Shown: positions 44,095-51,574 of the stretch, one piece after another | How positions within the stretch are numbered: position 1 is the first letter of the stretch | Layout: each line of letters begins with the position of its first letter | Assembly: GCF_018603905.1 (NCBI RefSeq) | Contig: NZ_JAHFZZ010000017.1 | Location: 62,001-126,000 of the forward strand | Length of the DNA stretch: 64,000 nucleotides | Direction: 5' to 3' | Origin: Nonomuraea sp. NEAU-A123 | GTDB taxonomy: Bacteria; Actinomycetota; Actinomycetes; Streptosporangiales; Streptosporangiaceae | Made by a program: the position numbers and the translations under genes | The notes under the pieces: generated by a model | Databases searched by the model: none | The model's input: the letters and a program-made list of their open reading frames with translations, nothing else | Told to the model about the DNA's origin: nothing

Positions 44095-44121
44095 GTTGCG
44101 CATCTAGATGACGTGCGCAAC
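44095..44121. promoter_or_regulatory. Inverted repeat upstream of the SDR gene
   Basis: GTTGCGCA (44095-44102) and TGCGCAAC (44114-44121) are perfect half-sites 11 bp apart, 82 bp upstream of the SDR start; a possible regulator operator. Confidence 0.35.
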
Positions 44122-44198
44122 AGATAGGCGGGTCCCGACCTCGCTGATCTGGCCGCACCCTCATTCGACCAGCCGCCCCGTCGAGTCCAGGTCGGCAG

Positions 44199-45590
44199 TC
44201 AGTGTTGATCGGCATGGATACCTCCGTGTGCGGGCAGTGCGGTGGCCGCCTGGTGGACCTCGGTGTATTCCCCACGGGCCGAACGGCGGATGATGCCGGT
44301 CTCGACCCCGTGCGCGCGCTGTTCGCGGCCTTGGGCCTGCAGGGTCAGACAGATGCGGCGGGTGACCTCAAAGACCACGGCCGGTCCGGCGACGACCGCG
44401 ATGCGGAAGAACCAGGTGACCGCGAACAGGGACGAGCTGAAGTGGTAGGCGAACTGGTCGTTGGCGGCCGCAGCCCACAGCAGGCCGTAGAAGGTCATGC
44501 CGGCGGCGCCCAGAGCGGTGCGGACAGCGGCCTCACGGGGCCGATCCAGGGGACGGCGGACCCCGCTGTCGCCGGTGAGCCGGCGTTCGATGAGGGGATA
44601 GGCCGCCAGGACGGTGAAGAAGCCGCCCGGCACGACAAGAGCAGGGATGAGGACCGACAGAGTGAGCGGGTGGCCGGCGACGATGGGTTCCCAGCTGGGC
44701 ATGATGCGGATGGCGCCGTCCAGGAAGCCCATGTACCAGTCGGGCACCGCGCCCGCGCCCGTTGTGCCCGGCCGGCTCGGGCCGTACAGCCAGATGGGGT
44801 TGATCTGCGCGACGGTGCCCAGCAGGGTCAGCACGCCGCAGGTGGCCAAGAACAACGCCGGCGAGCTCAGCGGCGGCAGCTGGGCCGCGCCCGGGTAGTG
44901 GGTACGGCCGTGCCGCCGCAGCAGCCCACGCCGGACGATGAGAAGCCCGATCATGATCACTGGAACGAGCAGCACGTGCAGCCAGTAGAACAGCGGGATG
45001 ACCTGCTCACCGGGGACGGCTCCGCCGAAGAGCAGACCGGTCAGGTAGGTCCCGGCGAAAGGGATGGCCTGGGTGACGCCCTGGATCAGCGCGAGGCTGC
45101 CACCGGACAGCAGGTCGTCGGGCAGGATGCCCCCGGTGACGCCTGCCACGATGCCCAGGACGAACAGGCCGACCCAGATCAGCCAGTTCAGGCCGTGCGG
45201 ACGGCGGAAGGCGCCAGTGAAGAACAGGCGTAACAGGTGCAGGCAGACGGCGGCGATGAGGATCAACGTGGCCCAGTGGTGGACCTGCCGCATCAGCAGA
45301 CCACCCCGCACCTCCAGGCTGACCTCCAGTGTGGAAGCGAAGGCGCGGCTGACCAGCACACCACGCAGCGGGGTGTGACCGCCCTGGTAGATCACCTGGG
45401 CCATGCCGGGGTCGTAGAAGAAGGTCAGGAAGGCTCCGCTGACGAGCAGCACCACCAGGCTGTAGACCGCCATCTCCCCGAACAGGAACGACCAGTGGTC
45501 CGCACGGCTCCGCGGCCGCGCCCCCACCAGGTGCGCAAGCCGTACAACTTTGCTGCGACCGGGCCGGCGATGAGGTTCAAGCGAGCCCAT
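44199..45590 (-). CDS. Orphan cytochrome b (QcrB/b6-like) membrane protein
   Basis: 463 residues with about nine transmembrane helices. The N-terminal cytochrome b signature includes MRQVHHWATLILIAAVCLHL, with two histidines 14 apart as heme ligands, and a later FYWLHVLLVPVIMIG helix that retains one His but lacks the partner 14 residues on. A PDWYM motif near residue 300 is a version of the quinol-site PEWY motif. No Rieske or cytochrome c gene is nearby. It probably carries electrons in the membrane, perhaps linked to the Fdh system. ATG 45590 is chosen; the TetR gene diverges. Confidence 0.8.
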   Translation of the reverse strand: MGSLEPHRRPGRSKVVRLAHLVGARPRSRADHWSFLFGEMAVYSLVVLLVSGAFLTFFYDPGMAQVIYQGGHTPLRGVLVSRAFASTLEVSLEVRGGLLMRQVHHWATLILIAAVCLHLLRLFFTGAFRRPHGLNWLIWVGLFVLGIVAGVTGGILPDDLLSGGSLALIQGVTQAIPFAGTYLTGLLFGGAVPGEQVIPLFYWLHVLLVPVIMIGLLIVRRGLLRRHGRTHYPGAAQLPPLSSPALFLATCGVLTLLGTVAQINPIWLYGPSRPGTTGAGAVPDWYMGFLDGAIRIMPSWEPIVAGHPLTLSVLIPALVVPGGFFTVLAAYPLIERRLTGDSGVRRPLDRPREAAVRTALGAAGMTFYGLLWAAAANDQFAYHFSSSLFAVTWFFRIAVVAGPAVVFEVTRRICLTLQAQGREQRAHGVETGIIRRSARGEYTEVHQAATALPAHGGIHADQH

Positions 45591-45631
45591 GGGTGGCCTC
45601 CTGCTGGGGGTAACGGCTGGACCAGATCGGC

Positions 45632-45650
45632 ACGGCACGGATCGTGCCGT
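45632..45650. promoter_or_regulatory. Operator palindrome 1 between cytochrome b and TetR genes
   Basis: ACGGCACG-GAT-CGTGCCGT is a perfect 8-bp inverted repeat. A second copy with the same half-site follows at 45689-45702. Typical TetR operators. Confidence 0.7.
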
Positions 45651-45688
45651 TGAGGGATAGCGTGCTCAACGGATGCGCACTTGTCAAC

Positions 45689-45702
45689 ACGGCACGTGCC
45701 GT
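45689..45702. promoter_or_regulatory. Operator palindrome 2 at the TetR promoter
   Basis: ACGGCACGTGCCGT, a perfect 14-bp palindrome 17 bp before the TetR start, with the same ACGGCAC half-site as 45632-45650. Confidence 0.7.
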
Positions 45703-45719
45703 TCCGATAAGGTGGCGGC

Positions 45720-46310
45720 ATGACCGCCCGCCGCGCCACTCGTACCGACGACCGGACCGAAACGATCATGCGGGCCACGCTGGACCTGGCCCGAGAGGCC
45801 GGCTACGCCAAGCTCAGCATCGAGGCCGTCGCGACCCGGGCCGGCGTCGGCAAACACACCGTCTACCGCCGCTGGCCCTCGAAAGGCCTGCTGTTCCTCG
45901 ACTCGCTCCTGTCGATGAACGAGCCCGTCCTCGACTATCCCGACACCGGCGATGTCCTGGCCGACCTGCGCCGGCAGATCTACGAAGCGGTAGACCTGCT
46001 GGGCAATCCACCGTGGGGCCCGCTCTATCAGGCCCTGGTGGGCGAGGCCCAGCACGATCCAGCGGTAGCCGCCGGCCTCAACGAACGCTTCATCCGCCCG
46101 CAGACGGACAAGACCATCGCCCGTCTCCAGGCGGCCCAAGAACAGGGACAGGTGTCACCCGACTTCGATCTCGACCTGGCGATGGAGATCCTGTCGGGCC
46201 CCTTGTACTTCCGACTGCTGATCACCCAGCAGCCGATTACGCACGCCCACATCGACGGCGTACTCCAGGCACTCTTCGCCGGGATGAGCCCCAGACCGCA
46301 AACGCGATAG
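45720..46310 (+). CDS. TetR family transcriptional regulator
   Basis: 196 residues. The N-terminal HTH (RATLDLAREAGYAKLSIEAV, then ATRAGVGKHTVYRRWPSKG) is complete; the C-terminal domain belongs to the TetR_C_11-like type. It probably represses itself and the divergent cytochrome b through the two palindromes in the 129-bp gap. Ribosome binding site AAGGTGG. The ligand is unknown. Confidence 0.9.
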   Translation: MTARRATRTDDRTETIMRATLDLAREAGYAKLSIEAVATRAGVGKHTVYRRWPSKGLLFLDSLLSMNEPVLDYPDTGDVLADLRRQIYEAVDLLGNPPWGPLYQALVGEAQHDPAVAAGLNERFIRPQTDKTIARLQAAQEQGQVSPDFDLDLAMEILSGPLYFRLLITQQPITHAHIDGVLQALFAGMSPRPQTR

Positions 46311-46453
46311 AGGCCGATAAGGCGGCCGCAGGACTCGCTCGGCTCGACTTCGGCGTACGCACTGCGTCAGGTGGGAGGAAGTGGACAGTCGGAACAACCA
46401 CCGACTAACGTGATCTTCCCCTTACTGACTCCTGCGTGTGAAAGAGGAAATTC

Positions 46454-46852
46454 GTGCGGAAACCGGCCTCTGTCGCGCTGCTCGCATCCCTGGTCCTGGT
46501 CATCCTCCCGGGTGCGTCCCCAGCCGAGGCCGACACCCCGGCGGCCACACGTTACTTCTGCCTCTACGAGCACGACGACTTCAAGGGCGGGAAGTGGTGC
46601 ATCACGGAAGGCGGCTACAAGGAGCAGAAGAAGGACCCCAGCCTGTCCAACAACTACTGGGCGGGCACGTCACGCCCGGTCAACAACGGCACAAGCTCGG
46701 TAAAGAACGGCACCAACTGCTTGGTATGGCTCTACGACGCCAATTCGTACGGCGGCGACTCCTACTACTCGGACGGCAGGTCCGAGGACTCCGATGTGAC
46801 GAACAACCACTTCGACAACAAGGCCTCCTCGCTGCACATGGATTGCTCCTAG
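46454..46852 (+). CDS. Secreted peptidase inhibitor I36-like (beta/gamma-crystallin fold) protein
   Basis: 132 residues from GTG 46454. The signal peptide ends near SPAEADT. The mature part has YFCLYEHDDFKGGKWCIT and LVWLYDANSYGGDSYYSDG, two crystallin-like motifs found in Streptomyces metalloproteinase inhibitor SMPI (family I36), with four cysteines. It would inhibit extracellular proteases or bind calcium. GAGG ribosome binding site. Confidence 0.8.
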   Translation: MRKPASVALLASLVLVILPGASPAEADTPAATRYFCLYEHDDFKGGKWCITEGGYKEQKKDPSLSNNYWAGTSRPVNNGTSSVKNGTNCLVWLYDANSYGGDSYYSDGRSEDSDVTNNHFDNKASSLHMDCS

Positions 46853-46880
46853 GCCCTCCGGCTGTCCGGGTCCGGGTCCG

Positions 46881-47597
46881 TCAGACTGCGATCTGGTGGT
46901 ATGACAATTCGTAGAGGTGCCCGCCCTTGATCAGCACCGACGCTTCGACCGGCCGCTCACCGTCGCTGTAGATAACACGGAACTGCCGAAACACCGGCAC
47001 ATCAGGTGGGAGATCCAGTCCCTGCACCTCCGTTTCGGTGGGCTGCCGAACGGAGATGCGATCTCTGAAGTGGCGCTGCGGATACCCGAGGTCGGCCAAC
47101 GCCTGTGGCGCGCCACCGCGGATTCTTCCCCGGCCGGCCAGCGGGCTTCCTGCCGCGATGCTTACCGGGTAGTAAGACCATGACAGCTCCACAGGAGCGC
47201 CGCCATGCAACAGCAGCCGGTGACGCATGACGACCAGATCGTCACCGCCGACTTCGAACGCCGCAGCAACGTCGCTGGGCGGTGTTACCTGCCCGACCTT
47301 CAGTAGCTCATAGCTGTATTCACGAGGACTTGGGGGCTCATACGCGCTTGCGTCGACGACATGCGGCCGCCTGTCGCGGATGAACACGCCCTTTCCCGCG
47401 TGGCCGCGTACGAATCCTTCGTCTTTCAATGCCTGAAGGGCGCGCTGGATCGTCGCGTTCGCCGCATGGAAACGTGCCACCAGATGTGGCGTGGAAGGGA
47501 GTTGCTCGCCCGCCTTCAGGTCACCAGACATGATCTCCGCACGTAGTTCTGCTGCGATCTGCTGATGGCGCGGACGAGAATCCAGCCGCCTACCCAC
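46881..47597 (-). CDS. GntR family regulator with UTRA ligand domain (HutC type)
   Basis: 238 residues. GntR winged helix (HQQIAAELRAEIMSGDLKAG, EQLPSTPHLVARFHAANATI) then a UTRA domain (about 85-235, ending YELSYHQIAV). The GTG at 47597 follows the stop of the upstream UTRA protein by 14 bp. Longer frames upstream are shadows. It binds DNA and is released by a small ligand. The two genes are an operon. Confidence 0.85.
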   Translation of the reverse strand: MGRRLDSRPRHQQIAAELRAEIMSGDLKAGEQLPSTPHLVARFHAANATIQRALQALKDEGFVRGHAGKGVFIRDRRPHVVDASAYEPPSPREYSYELLKVGQVTPPSDVAAAFEVGGDDLVVMRHRLLLHGGAPVELSWSYYPVSIAAGSPLAGRGRIRGGAPQALADLGYPQRHFRDRISVRQPTETEVQGLDLPPDVPVFRQFRVIYSDGERPVEASVLIKGGHLYELSYHQIAV

Positions 47598-47611
47598 GAT
47601 TGCAGGTCCCC

Positions 47612-48154
47612 TCACTTGATGATCATCTGATAGCGCAACTCGCGACCGTGGGCCACCATCGTCATCACGCTGACCTCGATCGGCGTTCCGTCGCCAGCTC
47701 GAACGATGCGGGTCAGGACCAGAACCCAGTCCTCTGGCCGGAGTTCGAGCGCCTGTCGCTCCGTCTCGGTCGCGGGGCGGGCTTGGACGGCCTCTTCCGC
47801 GCTGTGCGGGTGGTAGCCGAGCTGGGCGAGAAGGGTGGGAGCCCCACCAGGGATCTTCCGCATCTCGGCAAGCCGAGTGCCACGGGCGATCGTCGCCGGG
47901 TAGTAGGAATCGGCGAGCTCTGTCGGCTGGCCGTCCGCGAGCACGAGACGGCGGCGGACGAAGGCGGTCTGATCCGCGGCCAGTCCGAAGGCCCGCGCGA
48001 CTTCCTTCGGCGGATGGACCTCTTCCACGGCCTGGAGGTGATGCGTCCCAACCTTGCCGTGCTGGGCGGCTTCCTCTGCCCATGCATCAGGCTCTCCGGG
48101 ACGCCGCGGCCGCACGTAGGGCGCGGAAACGCTGACCCAGCTCGCGTCTTCCAT
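47612..48154 (-). CDS. UTRA-domain protein lacking the helix-turn-helix
   Basis: 180 residues, nearly all UTRA domain (VSAPYVRPRRPGEPDAWAEE at the start; ARPATETERQALELRPEDWV; ending ELRYQMIIK). There is no GntR winged helix, yet a strong GGAGGAG ribosome binding site and the clean start make truncation unlikely. It resembles the ligand domain of the next gene and may form heterodimers with it or sense the ligand alone. Confidence 0.75.
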   Translation of the reverse strand: MEDASWVSVSAPYVRPRRPGEPDAWAEEAAQHGKVGTHHLQAVEEVHPPKEVARAFGLAADQTAFVRRRLVLADGQPTELADSYYPATIARGTRLAEMRKIPGGAPTLLAQLGYHPHSAEEAVQARPATETERQALELRPEDWVLVLTRIVRAGDGTPIEVSVMTMVAHGRELRYQMIIK

Positions 48155-48381
48155 GCGCTCCTCCTTCGGTCACGAAAGGCCGTTCAGGAGCCACCGTACC
48201 GGGTCGGTGGCAGCCCAGACCGATCAAGGGAAGCCGTGACGCACGGATGTCGAAATTCTTGATGCCTTTCGCGAATCGCAGTAAGGTTAGATCCAAGTCG
48301 ATCGAGCCGCAAACGACTTTGCCGCCGCCTGGTCACATCCGGGCCGTCAGTCCTCAAAGAGGCCGAAGGGGTGGAGAAGAA

Positions 48382-48714
48382 ATGCTTCTCAAGCCGTCGA
48401 TGATCGCGCTCAGCCCTGCTCAGAGCGCACATGCCCTTCGGCATGCCCTGGCTGATCAGGGCATCACTTCCGACATTCACGTCGGCTACGGGCTCGCTCT
48501 GGTGTCGGTGTGGGTCAGCCTCGTGGTGTGGTGCGACGGCAACTGGTTCTGGTGGCGGGTGGGCTGGAACGATCAGCGCAAGCGAGTCTTGTACGCCCGG
48601 CATCCAGCAGACGAACCCGTTCGAGCCGGTCGGCGGGTGGCTTTCCGATACGAAGAGGTCTGCCGACACCATCCGCACTCGGAGTTGATCGTCGATGTCG
48701 TCTCCTCCACCTGA
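48382..48714 (+). CDS. Conserved-type hypothetical protein, Trp-rich
   Basis: 110 residues. Pattern SDIHVGYGLALVSVWVSLVV and WCDGNWFWWRVGWN is hydrophobic and Trp-rich but not clearly membrane-spanning. I recall similar small proteins next to GntR/UTRA genes in Streptomyces, without function. GTGGAGAAGAA precedes the ATG as ribosome binding site. It diverges from the UTRA gene. Confidence 0.65.
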   Translation: MLLKPSMIALSPAQSAHALRHALADQGITSDIHVGYGLALVSVWVSLVVWCDGNWFWWRVGWNDQRKRVLYARHPADEPVRAGRRVAFRYEEVCRHHPHSELIVDVVSST

Positions 48715-48734
48715 TCGGCAGGAGACAGCGTCCG

Positions 48735-49043
48735 GTGAGTACGCCATGGTCAAGGTTCGGCTGTCGGGCGGTGATCGTGGACTTGATGCACAGTCCCGCG
48801 TCCTCTCGGAGGTTCGCCTCGCTGCTGATCGGGCGGCAGGGCACCGTGGTGAGCATTCTGCGCAACGGCACGCTGGCCTTGATCGCGCTCGAGGGCGAGT
48901 CCGGTGAGTTGCCCGGCGGGGTGCGGCGATGGTCTGTCCACTGGGACGACCTGCAGATCGACTCGGGGGTGAACGGGCCTGAGAAGGCTGTTGTCCAGCC
49001 ACAGCATCCCGTACAGGCTGGTGACGTCGACCACGGCTCATGA
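48735..49043 (+). CDS. Possible small hypothetical protein
   Basis: 102 residues from GTG 48735, 20 bp after the previous gene. The part RFASLLIGRQGTVVSILRNG to VHWDDLQID looks like a small beta-barrel, but the N-terminus is doubtful, and an internal ATG at 48783 (MHSPASSRRF) is an alternative start. No family. Confidence 0.4.
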   Translation: MSTPWSRFGCRAVIVDLMHSPASSRRFASLLIGRQGTVVSILRNGTLALIALEGESGELPGGVRRWSVHWDDLQIDSGVNGPEKAVVQPQHPVQAGDVDHGS

Positions 49044-49100
49044 GCCGCAAGCCCGCGCATACTCGGTAACGTCGGCTGCTGGGGTATGAGCCTTATGCGG

Positions 49101-50105
49101 TCAGCGGAGTCGCAGGTGGGGGCCGTCCAGGGGGACCAGTTCGCCGATGACCGGCACGCCGGGGATCTCACCGGCCACCAGCAGGCCGCCGGAGGTCTGG
49201 GCGTCGGCGAGTAGCAGCAGGTCGTCCTCGCCGAAGCCGCCGGGATCGAGCCACGGACGGACCCAGTCGAGGTTGCGGCGGGTGCCGCCGCTGACGTAGC
49301 CGTCGCGTACCGCCTCGCGGGCCCCTTCCAGGTACGGTACGGCGGCCACGTCCACCACGGCCGTGACGCCGCTTGCCCTGGCCAGCTTGTACAGGTGGCC
49401 CAGCAGGCCGAAACCGGTCACGTCCGTGGCGCACCCCGCTCCGGCGGCCAGCGCGGCCCGTGAAGCGTCGCGGTTCAGGGCGGTCATCGCCGCAATTGCC
49501 TGCGGGAACACCTCGGCGGTCGCCTTGTGCCGGGTGTTGAGCACTCCGATGCCGAGCGGTTTGGTGAGGGTGATCGGCAGCCCGGGCCGGCCGCCGTCGA
49601 TGCGCAGCAGGCGCTCGGGATCGGCCAGGCCGGTGACCGCCATGCCGTACTTCGGCTCCGGGTCGTCGACGCTGTGACCGCCCGCGACGTGGCAGGCCGC
49701 GGCCCGGGCCACGTCCAGGCCGCCGCGCAGCACCTCCTTCGCCAGCTCCAGGGGCAGCTTCTCCCGGGGCCAGCCGAGCAGGTTGACCGCCACCAGCGGC
49801 TCCCCGCCGACGGCGTAGACGTCCGACAGGGCGTTGGCCGCCGCGATGCGGCCCCAGTCGTAGGGGTCGTCCACGACGGGGGTGAAGAAGTCGGCGGTGG
49901 CCACGATCGCCCGGTCGCCGGCGATGCGGACCACGGCGGCGTCGTCCCCGTCGTCGAGGCCGATGATCAGCTCTCCTGTGGCGCCGGGGTCACGTAGGTG
50001 GAGGTTCGCCAGCACGGCCTCCAACTCGCCTGGCGGGATTTTGCAGGCGCAGCCGCCTCCGTGCGCGTACTGCGTCAGCCGGACCGTCTCGGTCCTGTGT
50101 GTCAT
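49101..50105 (-). CDS. selD: Selenide, water dikinase (selenophosphate synthase)
   Basis: 334 residues. It makes selenophosphate from selenide and ATP, the selenium donor for Sec-tRNA. The glycine-rich loop with the catalytic residue is HGGGCACKIPP, so this SelD uses Cys rather than selenocysteine. ADFFTPVVDDPYDWGRIAAA and the AIRS-type C-terminal domain follow. ATG 50105 is the natural start (MTHRTETVRL). It diverges from tRNA-Sec and selA. Confidence 0.95.
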   Translation of the reverse strand: MTHRTETVRLTQYAHGGGCACKIPPGELEAVLANLHLRDPGATGELIIGLDDGDDAAVVRIAGDRAIVATADFFTPVVDDPYDWGRIAAANALSDVYAVGGEPLVAVNLLGWPREKLPLELAKEVLRGGLDVARAAACHVAGGHSVDDPEPKYGMAVTGLADPERLLRIDGGRPGLPITLTKPLGIGVLNTRHKATAEVFPQAIAAMTALNRDASRAALAAGAGCATDVTGFGLLGHLYKLARASGVTAVVDVAAVPYLEGAREAVRDGYVSGGTRRNLDWVRPWLDPGGFGEDDLLLLADAQTSGGLLVAGEIPGVPVIGELVPLDGPHLRLR

Positions 50106-50177
50106 GGCGTCCTCGGGTGGCTCGCGACGGGTGTGGCGCTTCAGGCCATACCCGCTGGTCAAGTAGGTTCTCCCTTG

Positions 50178-50270
50178 GAGGCGTCTGGGTGCCTGGTGGC
50201 CCCCGCGGTCTTCAAAACCGACGAGGCCGAGGTCCTCGGCCTGGCGGGTTCGATTCCCGTCCGCCTCCGT
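50178..50270 (+). tRNA. selC: tRNA-Sec (anticodon UCA)
   Basis: 93 nt. Acceptor GGAGGCG pairs with CGCCTCC; the anticodon loop is CTTCAAA with UCA between GGT and ACC; the long variable arm AGGCCGAGG-TC-CTCGGCCT is class II and Sec-like; the T-arm is GCGGGTTCGATTCCCGT. The acceptor plus T stem total 13 bp. CCA is not encoded. A possible promoter (TTCAGG, 18 bp, TAGGTT) lies at 50136-50170. It ends 11 bp before selA. Confidence 0.93.
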
Positions 50271-50281
50271 CTTATTTTCGA

Positions 50282-51574
50282 ATGGTGGACCCACGAAGGC
50301 ACGTACCACGTACCGATGCCGTGCTCGCCGATCCGCGGCTGGTCGCGGCGGGCGGGCGGCTGGGCCGGTCGGTGGTCAAGGACGCGGTGACGCGGGCGCA
50401 GCAGCGGGCGCGGAGCGGCGAGATCAGTCCCGAGGAGGTCGCCGACATGGCGGTGGCGGCGCTTCCGCCGCAGGCGGCGAGCCTGCGGACGGTGATCAAC
50501 GCGACCGGTGTGCTGGTCCACACGAACCTCGGCCGGGCGCCCCTGTCGTCAGCCGCGATCGAGGCGGTGGCCGCCGCGGCCGGTGCGGCCGACGTGGAGT
50601 TCGACCTGGAGACCGGTGCGCGGGCCCGTCGCGGGCGGGGTGCGCTGGGCGCGCTCGCCCGGGCCGTGCCGGGTGCCGAGGATGTGCACGTCGTCAACAA
50701 CAACGCGGCCGCGCTCGTGCTGGTGGCGACCGTACTGGCCGCCGGGCGGGAGATCGTGATCAGCCGGGGCGAGCTTGTGGAGATCGGTGACGGGTTCCGC
50801 ATCCCCGACCTGCTCGGCTCCACCGGGGCGCGGCTGTGCGAGGTGGGCACCACCAACCGCACCTCCTACCAGGACTACGCGGCGGCCGTGGGGCCGGAGA
50901 CCGGATGCGTGATCAAGGTCCATCCGTCGAACTTCCTGATCGAGGGCTTCACCGGCTCCGTCGAGGTAGGGGAGCTGTCCGGGCTTGGGGTGCCTGTCGT
51001 GGCCGACATCGGTTCCGGTCTGCTCGTTCGCGAGCCGCTGCTGCCCGACGAGCCGGACGCGGCGACCGTACTGGCGGCTGGGGCGGATCTGGTGACGGCG
51101 AGCGGTGACAAGCTACTCGGCGGGCCGCAGGCGGGACTCCTCCTCGGGCGCCGTGACCTGGTCGAACGGTGCCGACGGCACCCGCTTGCCCGCGCCCTGC
51201 GGGTCGACAAGCTGACGCTGGCCGCGCTGGAGGCCACGCTCCGGGGTCCCGCCGTGCCCGTTCGGCTGGCGCTGCATGCCGATCCGGCCGCACTTGGCGA
51301 CCGTGCCGCGGTGCTCGCCGGGCGGCTCGCCGACGCGGGTGTTGACGCGCGGGCGGTGCCGAGCCAGGCCGTCGTCGGGGGTGGCGGGGCGCCCGGTGTG
51401 ACGCTGCCGAGCGCCGCCGTGAGCCTGCCCGAACGGCTCGCCGCGCCGCTGCGGACCGGTGAGCCGCCGGTGGTCGGACGGGTCGAGGGCGGGCGGTTGC
51501 TGCTCGACCTCCGTACCGTTCCTGGTGAGCGCGATGAGGACGTGGTGCGCGTGATCCTCGGGGTGGGCGGCTGA
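50282..51574 (+). CDS. selA: L-seryl-tRNA(Sec) selenium transferase
   Basis: 430 residues, pyridoxal-phosphate enzyme converting Ser-tRNA-Sec to Sec-tRNA-Sec. Key parts: TGVLVHTNLGRAPLS, VVNNNAAALVLV, and the PLP lysine in ASGDKLLGGPQAG. ATG 50282 lies 11 bp after the tRNA end and has no Shine-Dalgarno; GTG 50285 is adjacent. Longer frames would overlap the tRNA. It overlaps selB by one base. Confidence 0.95.
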   Translation: MVDPRRHVPRTDAVLADPRLVAAGGRLGRSVVKDAVTRAQQRARSGEISPEEVADMAVAALPPQAASLRTVINATGVLVHTNLGRAPLSSAAIEAVAAAAGAADVEFDLETGARARRGRGALGALARAVPGAEDVHVVNNNAAALVLVATVLAAGREIVISRGELVEIGDGFRIPDLLGSTGARLCEVGTTNRTSYQDYAAAVGPETGCVIKVHPSNFLIEGFTGSVEVGELSGLGVPVVADIGSGLLVREPLLPDEPDAATVLAAGADLVTASGDKLLGGPQAGLLLGRRDLVERCRRHPLARALRVDKLTLAALEATLRGPAVPVRLALHADPAALGDRAAVLAGRLADAGVDARAVPSQAVVGGGGAPGVTLPSAAVSLPERLAAPLRTGEPPVVGRVEGGRLLLDLRTVPGERDEDVVRVILGVGG

